This document shows positions 47,035 to 54,626 of a stretch of 64,000 nt of DNA, in pieces. Numbering within the stretch: the first letter of the stretch is position 1; each line of letters opens with the position of its first letter. This DNA is from Trichocoleus sp. FACHB-46 (GTDB taxonomy: Bacteria > Cyanobacteriota > Cyanobacteriia > FACHB-46), in assembly GCF_014695385.1 (NCBI RefSeq), contig NZ_JACJOD010000014.1, positions 1 to 64,000 on the forward strand. Direction: 5' to 3'. A program made the position numbers and the translations under genes. The notes below the pieces were generated by a model, which had not been told where the DNA came from, did not search any database, and saw only the letters and a list, made by a program, of their open reading frames with translations.

Positions 47035-49806
47035 TTAACTGTACCGCCAAACTCTGATGGTCTGGTCGGCGCTACTGCTAACCAATGTATTGCTATCTGG
47101 CGCAAAGGCGATCGCACAAATTTTAGCCGTATGGTCGCTCAAAGTGGTTAGTAATTCTCTCGACTCTAAACTCCAAACTTTGAGTGTGCCATCTTCACCG
47201 CCACTAGCTAAGAACTGACCATTGGGGCTAATGGCAACTGCCGATACTTGACCTTTATGCAACGCGAGGCTGGAACTAACGTCTGGCTTTAAATCCCAAA
47301 GCTTGATGGTGCTGTCTGCACCACCACTGACCAAGGTTTTGCCATCGGGGCTAAATGCCATTGAGCAAACTTTACTGCCATGAGCGGGCAGCGAGTTGAA
47401 ACTTGTTTTGGTGTCTAAATTCCAGAGGTGAATGGTGCCATTTTGATCACCACTGGCCAGAATGTCTCTGTCAGGACGAGGGCTGAAAACCACTGAGGTG
47501 ATGAAGCCATAACCATTGATGGCTTGGAGTAACTTCCCACTTCTGATATCCCATACCTTAATGGTGCGATCGGCACTGCCACTGGCGAGCAACTGTCCAT
47601 CTGGGCTAACGGCGATCGCATTCACGGCGGTTGTATGTCCGGTGAGGGTTCGTAATAATTTCCCTGCCTTGAGATTCCAGACTTTAATCGTGTTGCTGCT
47701 GCCACTGCTAAACAACAGCTTGCCGCCGGGATGTAGAGCTAGGGCATAAATCGAGCCAGAGTTTTCTGGGTGAGGGAGGGTTTGCACCCATTTACCTTCC
47801 AGCGCCCAAACTTGCAGCTTGTTGTCACTACCACCACTAATTAAGGTTTGGCTATCCGGGGTGACTACTAAAGCATTGGCTCCACTCTCAAAGATCACCC
47901 GACATTTCCAGGTGCCCAGTTTGGAGGGTAGCGCCGCGATCGCTGTTGGCACATCCGCCACCTCAACATCAATGGTCGTGACCGGAAAACTTTCCCGACC
48001 CACAACTGCAATCGCTCGCTGCAAATACTCCTCATAGTCCTCATAAATTTGTGGAATCAGCGAGGAGGTTCCAGGCTCAAAAATCAGGTCATCAATGATG
48101 GCATCCGCTTTCTCGTTAATTGCATCCACCAGCATTTGCGGCATGGTGGGCACCCCATCGGCAATCTGTCGTAGTTCTTCCGCGTCTTGTCGCAGAATCG
48201 CTTCTAATGCCCAATATTCAGAGTCGGAAAGTTGATTAATCAGCTCGTGCCACTCAGGAGGTAAAAAAGGTCTTTGATCTGCATCTGGATTAGATGTAGG
48301 AACAGGCAGTTCAGACGGTGGCGCGATCGCTGGAAGTACGGATTCAACTGTTATAAGTCTGCCAGGAAGAGATTCTCGACTCGAAACCTGTGCTAGCAGA
48401 GTTTCCAGAGATGTTTCTAGTTCGCGCCTTTGAGTGGCGATCGTTCCTAGTAGCGCTTGAATCTCTGACTTCAGCGGCTGTAGATCGATTCCAGCCACTA
48501 GCCCCGCAATTTCCGATTTCAGCGGTTGCAGATCGATTGCGGCAACTAGGGATTGAATCTCTGACTTCAGCAGTTGCAAATCGAGTGTTGGGGTTTCCGC
48601 TTTTAACGGCTGTGTATCGATCGCCGTCACTAGTGATTGAATTTCTGACTTCAGCGGTTGCAGATCGATCGCCGTCACTAATTCTGCAATTTCCGACCTC
48701 AAGGGTTGTAAGTCAATCTTTTGAATTTCCGATTTCAGCGGCTCTACATCGATCGCAGAAATGATGGTTTGGATTTCCGACTTCAATGACTGTGCATCAA
48801 TAGTTGAAATTAATGCTTCAATCTTTGATCTCAAAGCTTGGACATCGATCGCGGCAACTAGGGATCGGATTTCTGATTTCAGCGGTTGCAGATCGATCGT
48901 AGTGACTAATTCCTGAATCTCCGATTTCAACAACGGCACATTGATGGCTGCCGCTAGCTCTTGAATCTCGGCTCTTAGTGGCTCAATGTCGATCGTTGCA
49001 ACTAATCCTTGGATTTCCGTTTTTAATGGCTGCACATCCACAGCAGAAATGATGGTTTGAATCTCCGCCTTCAACGGCTCTATATCGATGGCTGCTAGGT
49101 CCGTCAGAGACTGGTTTAGAGTTTGTCGCGATCGCTCTAGCGTTTGAATTTGCGCTTGCAAATCTCCCGTCTGGGATTCTAATAATCGTTTGCTCGTTTG
49201 TAGTGCGGCAACATCGCTGTGGAGTTGGAGTTTCTGAGTCGTAAACTCAGCAGCTTGAGCCTTGAGTTGCGTTAGTTCTTGCTGGAGCTGGCCCACATCA
49301 ACCGCTAAAGTTTGCCGCGCCTCGTTCGTAGTGGCGATCGCTTGCTGGATTTCACCTTCCTGCGCTGCCAAATCCTGTAGCCGTTCTTGCCACTGCTGAA
49401 AACTAGCTTCCAGCTGCTGCTTGCGACCTTCCAAAGTAGCGATCGCTTGACCTAATTCCCGATCTTGCTGTTGTTGTTCAGCAATTCGAGTTTGAAGCTT
49501 TTCAAGGTCAGCTTGCAAAAAGCTCAAACTGGTTTCGGCTTGTTGCCTTTCTGCGGTTGCACTCAGAAGGGCTTGCTGGATTTCGGCTTGCCGTTGCTCG
49601 TAAGCCTGCAACTGTCCCGCGATCGCCTGTCCCTTTAATCGGGCTTGCTGCTTCTGGCGATCGTCAATGGCAACGGCACCTGCATAGGCACCCGGCGCAA
49701 TCAACCCGGTGAGGAGCGATCGCTGCAAGTTTCGCTCAGCGAGAAAACTCAAGCCAAAGCTAAGGCCGAAAGCGGCTGAACCGATGACAATCCGATTGAC
49801 TAGCAT
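47035..49806 (-). CDS. Membrane-anchored coiled-coil / TerB-C-like / WD40 protein
   Basis: A 923-aa protein with four parts. Residues 8-24 and 31-47 are hydrophobic and may anchor it in the membrane. Residues about 50-240 are a long coiled coil. Residues 240-455 are 14 tandem units, mostly 16 aa (consensus IDLQPLKSEIQSLVTA). Residues about 516-597 resemble the TerB C-terminal domain (LRQIADGVPTMPQMLVDAINEK-type block in pieces, then a VIYEDY-like IYEDYEEYL). The C-terminus (about 630-923) is about seven WD40 repeats with SPDGxxLxSGSxDxTIKVW motifs, forming a beta-propeller. It is probably the first gene of a transcript with the BrxD-like ATPase. TerB-C recognition is by eye. Confidence 0.8.
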   Translation of the reverse strand: MLVNRIVIGSAAFGLSFGLSFLAERNLQRSLLTGLIAPGAYAGAVAIDDRQKQQARLKGQAIAGQLQAYEQRQAEIQQALLSATAERQQAETSLSFLQADLEKLQTRIAEQQQQDRELGQAIATLEGRKQQLEASFQQWQERLQDLAAQEGEIQQAIATTNEARQTLAVDVGQLQQELTQLKAQAAEFTTQKLQLHSDVAALQTSKRLLESQTGDLQAQIQTLERSRQTLNQSLTDLAAIDIEPLKAEIQTIISAVDVQPLKTEIQGLVATIDIEPLRAEIQELAAAINVPLLKSEIQELVTTIDLQPLKSEIRSLVAAIDVQALRSKIEALISTIDAQSLKSEIQTIISAIDVEPLKSEIQKIDLQPLRSEIAELVTAIDLQPLKSEIQSLVTAIDTQPLKAETPTLDLQLLKSEIQSLVAAIDLQPLKSEIAGLVAGIDLQPLKSEIQALLGTIATQRRELETSLETLLAQVSSRESLPGRLITVESVLPAIAPPSELPVPTSNPDADQRPFLPPEWHELINQLSDSEYWALEAILRQDAEELRQIADGVPTMPQMLVDAINEKADAIIDDLIFEPGTSSLIPQIYEDYEEYLQRAIAVVGRESFPVTTIDVEVADVPTAIAALPSKLGTWKCRVIFESGANALVVTPDSQTLISGGSDNKLQVWALEGKWVQTLPHPENSGSIYALALHPGGKLLFSSGSSNTIKVWNLKAGKLLRTLTGHTTAVNAIAVSPDGQLLASGSADRTIKVWDIRSGKLLQAINGYGFITSVVFSPRPDRDILASGDQNGTIHLWNLDTKTSFNSLPAHGSKVCSMAFSPDGKTLVSGGADSTIKLWDLKPDVSSSLALHKGQVSAVAISPNGQFLASGGEDGTLKVWSLESRELLTTLSDHTAKICAIAFAPDSNTLVSSSADQTIRVWRYS
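48442..49089 (-). repeat. Tandem 48-bp repeats encoding 16-aa units
   Basis: Fourteen consecutive units, twelve of 48 bp and two shortened to 36 bp, encode variants of the 16-aa consensus IDLQPLKSEIQSLVTA (residues 240-455 of the coiled-coil/WD40 protein). The units differ by substitutions, mostly keep Leu, Glu and Ile positions, and would continue the helical rod. Confidence 0.85.
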
Positions 49807-50310
49807 GCAAGCTTTGTTACTAATTCTGTCTGGGGCAATTTTGTGCTACTGCTTTACAGCCAAGGCATTCCCGTCACGGGTGAGTAGCAGCGACTAGAGA
49901 ATATATAGCATTCAGTACACTTCTTCGAACTGAAGCGGCAATTTCCGGTACTCCGCAGTTTTTTTCAGTCTACTTCTAGAAAAGAAGGTCATTGCTACTT
50001 AAGTGGTGCTGCCTCCTAGATAGCAACTTCATGAAGCTAATGCCGTGTGAGTATCAATTTTTAATGAAGAGTGTCCGAATACGGGGATGGATTTATGGAG
50101 GCGTATGACAAGATCTTACGAGACTTAAATGTTGGGGCTGCTTCTACCAAAGTCCCTTTCTATCAAATTTTTTCAAGCTATTTGATTGCAATCAAAATAG
50201 TTTCTGTGTTGAGGAAGCTGGAGTTTGGATCGCTTCTTTCAACCCAGTTTCTACGTATCTTCACGCAACGGACCCATTGCCGAGTTTTGTTATTGAGGGA
50301 AATACAACCC
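49807..50310. other. 504-bp intergenic region
   Basis: Divergent spacer between the WD40 gene and the PEP-CTERM gene. An ORF in frame with the PEP-CTERM protein extends back to 50071, but its translation has no family likeness and the ATG at 50311 begins a signal peptide. Nothing else recognised. Confidence 0.5.
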
Positions 50311-50952
50311 ATGACTATGGCAACAACGATCCAGAAGTTATCGATCGCGGCTGCTAGTGCTTCGGTGCTGGCGATCGCGGCTCATGCTACCCCCGCTGAA
50401 GCTGCCCGGATATTTGGTTTTGAAAGTAGTTACGAAGGTTTCCCAATCACAGGTAGTTTTACGATTGATGACACGACACCCGGAACCAGCCCTGTCCTTG
50501 GTTTTGACATCAGCTACTACGCCAAAGCCATTTCTCAGGCTACAGTCACAGGATATGGCCAGTCGTTGACATTTCAAGATGTTGATTTCTATGTTGGCAA
50601 CGATCTGCTGGGTTCAGATACTGTAGATGCGATCGCCTTCAGTCTCGGTCCCATTCAGGATGCGCTAGATAGCAACTTTGTCGCAGTTCTTTTTCCTGGT
50701 TTTTTGTCTAGCTTTCAAGTTTCTTCCAGTTCTCTTTCAGAGGCTTTAGATGCCTTGGATGGAGCAACAGGAATTGCATTCGCTCCTTACTTAGCTGAGG
50801 ACGGTGAAGAGCCTTTCTATGAAGTGAGTTTCTTTGAAAAGAAGGATACAGCATCGGTTCCTGAACCTGCTTCTCTCGTAGGACTTTTGGGTGTCGGAGC
50901 GTTTGTTGCGGGTTCTGCTTGGAAGCGTAAGCAGAACCCGCAACAACTGTAA
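50311..50952 (+). CDS. PEP-CTERM-anchored exported protein
   Basis: A 213-aa secreted protein: signal peptide (residues about 5-30, ending TPAEA-A), a beta-rich middle part that starts GFESSYEGFPITGSF, and a C-terminal PEP-CTERM sorting signal (VPEPASL, a hydrophobic segment, then Lys/Arg-rich WKRKQ). Such proteins are processed by exosortase and often end up in the envelope or extracellular matrix. The start at 50311 is chosen for the signal peptide; a GAGGG site lies about 12 bases upstream. No exosortase gene is nearby. Confidence 0.85.
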   Translation: MTMATTIQKLSIAAASASVLAIAAHATPAEAARIFGFESSYEGFPITGSFTIDDTTPGTSPVLGFDISYYAKAISQATVTGYGQSLTFQDVDFYVGNDLLGSDTVDAIAFSLGPIQDALDSNFVAVLFPGFLSSFQVSSSSLSEALDALDGATGIAFAPYLAEDGEEPFYEVSFFEKKDTASVPEPASLVGLLGVGAFVAGSAWKRKQNPQQL

Positions 50953-51117
50953 ATTCCGAAAAGCCCCAATTTTGAATCTTGTACGTTCATCCCGGTTGCC
51001 ATGCCCTCAAAAGCATGGCTTTCTCTTTGTTAGCTTATAAGCGGAAATACTGACTTAGAATGTGAAGTTCTGGTTTTGAGACCTTGCTTAACTATCGGGT
51101 TGTGAGGCTAAACTCTT

Positions 51118-52752
51118 GTGAACTTGGTTTATCTGTTGCTCAAAACCTCTTGGGTGAGTGTTCTACTGGCGATGCTAACTGGGCTGCTGGGCGGCGCGAG
51201 TAGTACCGGACTCATTGCCTTGACCAACACCAGCTTAACCAGCCAGAATCCGCCTACTGCCGCCTTGATGCAAAACTTTGCGGGTCTGGGCTTAGTGCTG
51301 TTGCTCACCACGATCGCCTCGCAGATTTTGTTAGCTCGACTGGCCCAAGGCTCAATTTTTGAGTTGCGGCTGTTGTTAAGTCGTCAAATTCTGGCTTCCC
51401 CCCTACGCCAACTAGAAGCACTAGGCGCATCTCGGCTTCTGGCTACCCTTACAGACGACATTCAATCGGTTGCCAACGCCCTCTTCTCGTTTCCAGTGCT
51501 CTGCATTGATATTGCCATTCTGGTCAGTTGCCTCACCTACCTCGCGTGGCTTTCCCTGTCAGTATTTGGGTTGATGATGCTAGTGCTGGCAATCGTGATT
51601 GCTAGCCTGCAAGTGATTATTAGTAGGGCTAGAAAAGCCCTCTCTCTAGCTCGAAAAGAACAAGACAACCTATTACATCACTTCCAGGCAATCATTGCAG
51701 GCATTAAGGAGCTAAAGCTGCATTATCAGCGGCGACAAAGCTTCCTGACCGAAGATCTTTATGTCACTGCCACGGCTGCTCGTGACCACAACATCGCAGG
51801 CATGACCACCTTTGCGATCGCTGGAGGCTATGGACTTCTCGCCACCTTTTTAATCATCGGTTTGTTGCTCTTTGCCTTGCCCCGCTTTATCAGCACCAGC
51901 CCCGAAATTTTGTCTGGTTATGCCCTCGTTGCACTCTATTTAATGCTGCCCTTCCAAGGAATCTTGGGGGTGATTCCCGTTTTGAGTCGAGCCACCGTAG
52001 CCCTAGACGCGATTCAAGCCTTGGGGTTAGCTTTGGCAGAACACGCTACTGAGGCAACAGCGATCGCCCCTCCTCCACCCAATCCAGCTTGGCAACGACT
52101 TGATCTGGTAGAGGTGTCTCATGCTTACCGAGGCGAACGGGAAGAAGACGGGTTCTCACTAGGACCGCTAACTTTAAGCTTTCAACCGGGAGAAGTAGTG
52201 TTTCTCGTCGGTGGTAACGGTAGCGGCAAATCAACCCTAGCCAAGCTGATTACAGGACTCTACAGTCCTGAAGCGGGTGAGTTAAAACTCGATGGTCAAC
52301 CGATCACCGATGCGAATCGGGAATGGTATCGGCAGCACTTCTCGGTGGTTTTTGCTGACTTTTACCTGTTCGATCGCTTGTTGGGGTTGGGCGATCGCGC
52401 TGATCTCGATCCGCAAGCCAAAGAGTACCTAATTCAGCTCCACCTCGACCACAAAGTTCGGGTTAAAGATGGCACCCTATCGACCACCACGCTTTCTCAG
52501 GGGCAACGCAAGCGACTGGCGCTGCTCACCGCCTATTTAGAAGACCGCCCAATTTACCTGTTTGACGAATGGGCTTCCGATCAAGACCCAATCTTCAAAG
52601 AAATTTTCTACACGCAATTGCTACCAGAACTGAAACAGAGAGGCAAAGCTGTCTTGGTGATTAGCCACGACGACCACTATTTCCATCTCGCTGACCGCAT
52701 TGTGAAGCTGGATTATGGCAAGCTGGAATACGACAAGCGCATTGCTGCCTAA
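51118..52752 (+). CDS. Cyclic-peptide export ABC transporter (SyrD/PvdE-like)
   Basis: A 544-aa fused ABC exporter. Six transmembrane segments lie in the first 300 residues; the ATP-binding domain has Walker A GGNGSGKST (365-373), a signature variant LSQGQRKRL, and Walker B LFDEWASDQDP. The SQGQRKRLALLTAYLEDRP and DEWASDQDP blocks are characteristic of the SyrD/PvdE branch, which exports cyclic or siderophore peptides. No peptide synthetase lies nearby, so the cargo is unknown. The start is GTG at 51118. rsmB begins 2 to 8 bp after its stop, which suggests cotranscription. Confidence 0.87.
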   Translation: MNLVYLLLKTSWVSVLLAMLTGLLGGASSTGLIALTNTSLTSQNPPTAALMQNFAGLGLVLLLTTIASQILLARLAQGSIFELRLLLSRQILASPLRQLEALGASRLLATLTDDIQSVANALFSFPVLCIDIAILVSCLTYLAWLSLSVFGLMMLVLAIVIASLQVIISRARKALSLARKEQDNLLHHFQAIIAGIKELKLHYQRRQSFLTEDLYVTATAARDHNIAGMTTFAIAGGYGLLATFLIIGLLLFALPRFISTSPEILSGYALVALYLMLPFQGILGVIPVLSRATVALDAIQALGLALAEHATEATAIAPPPPNPAWQRLDLVEVSHAYRGEREEDGFSLGPLTLSFQPGEVVFLVGGNGSGKSTLAKLITGLYSPEAGELKLDGQPITDANREWYRQHFSVVFADFYLFDRLLGLGDRADLDPQAKEYLIQLHLDHKVRVKDGTLSTTTLSQGQRKRLALLTAYLEDRPIYLFDEWASDQDPIFKEIFYTQLLPELKQRGKAVLVISHDDHYFHLADRIVKLDYGKLEYDKRIAA

Positions 52753-52760
52753 TTTTGCCC

Positions 52761-54119
52761 GTGCCCAACCCTCGCCAACTTGCCTTTCTCGCCCTACGAT
52801 CGATCCAACGAGATGCCTTTGCGGATGTGGCGCTCGATCGCGTCCTGCAAGATGCTGAACTCAGTAACCAAGATCGACGGCTAGCAACTGAGCTAGTGTA
52901 TGGCAGCGTCAGACGGCAACGCACTTTAGATGCGCTGATCGATCAGTTGGGCAAAAAGAAAGCTCATCAACAACCACCCGATTTACGGGCAATTCTGCAT
53001 CTAGGACTGTACCAACTGCGCTATCTGAACCAGATTCCCGCCTCGGCTGCGGTCAATACCACCGTCGAGCTAGCCAAACAAAACGGTTTTCCAGGGCTAA
53101 CCGGGTTTGTCAACGGCTTCATGCGCCAATACATCCGCTTAGCTGAGACATCTGGCGATCCCTTGCAACTTCCGTCTGATCCCGTTCAGCGGTTAGGAAC
53201 TCTGCACAGTTATCCTGACTGGATCGTTCAAGTTTGGCTCGACCAACTGGATTTAGCCGAAACCGAGCAATTGTGCGAGTGGATGAATCGTCCACCGCAC
53301 ATTGACCTGCGAATCAATCCTCTCCACACTTCCCTCGACGAAGTGGAGACAGCGATGCAAGCCGCAGGAGTAGCGGTGCAACGTTTGCCCCATTTGCCCC
53401 AAGCCTTGCGGTTACTGGAGCCTGCGGGTGCAATTCAGAAATTGCCAGGGTTTCAGTCAGGCTGGTGGATGGTGCAAGATGCTAGCGCTCAGTTAGTCAG
53501 CTATCTAGTTGACCCGCAACCTGGCGAGTTTGTAATTGATGCTTGTGCGGCTCCGGGTGGTAAAGCTTTGCATCTCGCCGAACTGATGCAAGATCAAGGG
53601 ATGATTTGGGCTTGCGATCGCACTGCATCTCGCCTGAAAAAACTCAAGGAAAACGCAGAACGATTGGGCATCCACTCCACCGAGATCAGCATTGGCGACA
53701 GCCGCAACCAACCCCAATTTGTCGGCAAGGGCGATCGCGTTCTCCTCGATGCACCTTGTTCTGGCCTTGGTACACTCAACCGTCACGCCGATGCGCGCTG
53801 GCGACAAACTCCCGATCGTGTGCAAGAGTTGGCAACGCTGCAACAGGAACTCTTAGTCGCAGCCGCCACTTGGCTCAAACACGATGGCGTGCTGGTTTAC
53901 GCTACCTGTACGCTGCATCCGCAAGAAAATGAGCAAGTCATTGAGGCTTTTCTCGATCAGCATCCCGATTGGCAGATCGAGCCACCCGCACCCAACTCCC
54001 CAGCTGCCGCCTTTGCCACCCCTCAAGGCTGGGTAAAAGTTTGGCCCCATCGTCAACAGATGGATGGGTTCTTCATGGTTCGCCTTAAGCTTGCAGTTCG
54101 GCAGGCTGCCGCCAGTTAA
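52761..54119 (+). CDS. rsmB: 16S rRNA m5C967 methyltransferase RsmB
   Basis: Methylates cytosine 967 of 16S rRNA with S-adenosylmethionine. An N-terminal NusB-like RNA-binding domain (about 5-130) precedes the methyltransferase domain with the SAM motif DACAAPGGKALHLAE, and the two catalytic cysteines in DAPCSGLG and YATCTLHP (about 333 and 383). I place the start at GTG 52761, giving VPNPRQLAF, a usual family opening; a TTG two codons upstream (52755) is also in frame. It lies immediately after the ABC exporter gene. Confidence 0.93.
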   Translation: MPNPRQLAFLALRSIQRDAFADVALDRVLQDAELSNQDRRLATELVYGSVRRQRTLDALIDQLGKKKAHQQPPDLRAILHLGLYQLRYLNQIPASAAVNTTVELAKQNGFPGLTGFVNGFMRQYIRLAETSGDPLQLPSDPVQRLGTLHSYPDWIVQVWLDQLDLAETEQLCEWMNRPPHIDLRINPLHTSLDEVETAMQAAGVAVQRLPHLPQALRLLEPAGAIQKLPGFQSGWWMVQDASAQLVSYLVDPQPGEFVIDACAAPGGKALHLAELMQDQGMIWACDRTASRLKKLKENAERLGIHSTEISIGDSRNQPQFVGKGDRVLLDAPCSGLGTLNRHADARWRQTPDRVQELATLQQELLVAAATWLKHDGVLVYATCTLHPQENEQVIEAFLDQHPDWQIEPPAPNSPAAAFATPQGWVKVWPHRQQMDGFFMVRLKLAVRQAAAS

Positions 54120-54208
54120 TTCAAGCGATCGCGCTCTCATCTTTAAGGACGGCAATGTTGCGAGTGAAGAGAGCAATTTGCAAGCTTTATGCTCAGTGGT
54201 TAGACGAC

Positions 54209-54239
54209 AAAAAATAACTCCAGCTAATGCACTGGAGTT
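54209..54239 (-). terminator. Intrinsic terminator of psb35
   Basis: On the minus strand AACTCCAG (54239-54232) pairs with CTGGAGTT (54223-54216) around an 8-nt loop, followed by ATTTTTT (54215-54209). It lies about 40 bp after the psb35 stop codon and also separates it from convergent rsmB. Confidence 0.85.
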
Positions 54240-54277
54240 CCCACACAGAGACCACTTCAATCGATTTTCTAAAAAGC

Positions 54278-54508
54278 TTAGCGAGGCTGACCGATGCCAG
54301 GAGTTTCTTCCTTCTCAACTTCAGGCACAATGTCAGGGCGATCCTTATCTTCCCAGCCTACAGGACGCTTAGAGTTGTACCAAGCGACCGAACCAATTGA
54401 CACAGCTGCAATAAATCCAACGATATAAACCAAGGTGGCAGAGATGGGGAAATGAGGAGTATTTGTAGCAACTTCTGCTGTTGCCGCCGCCGCAATTAAT
54501 AAAGACAT
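54278..54508 (-). CDS. psb35: Probable photosystem II assembly protein Psb35
   Basis: A 76-aa single-pass membrane protein. After a short Ala/Thr N-terminus and HFPISATL, one transmembrane helix spans about 25-43 (VYIVGFIAAVSIGSVAWY), followed by the stroma-facing NSKRPVGWEDKDRP and an acidic tail. This layout matches the small cyanobacterial family named Psb35 (Ssl2148 in Synechocystis), reported to bind the CP47 assembly module with high-light-inducible proteins. The assignment is by remembered motif and size. It is monocistronic with its own terminator; a GAGAGG site precedes the ATG. Confidence 0.6.
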   Translation of the reverse strand: MSLLIAAAATAEVATNTPHFPISATLVYIVGFIAAVSIGSVAWYNSKRPVGWEDKDRPDIVPEVEKEETPGIGQPR

Positions 54509-54626
54509 CTTAATAACCTCTCTACGATTTGAAATACTAATTTACAGTACAACAACAGTAGCAGAGCTTGCTCAGAGGCTGGCTCTCCCCAGAGTTGGAT
54601 TCGATCCCCCTTCCTAAGACAGTTCT

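Noticed and set aside
40899-49806. Calling the locus a classical BREX system
   Set aside because: Only a BrxD-like ATPase and an Lhr-type helicase fit; no PglX methylase, PglZ, BrxC or BrxL gene is in the window.
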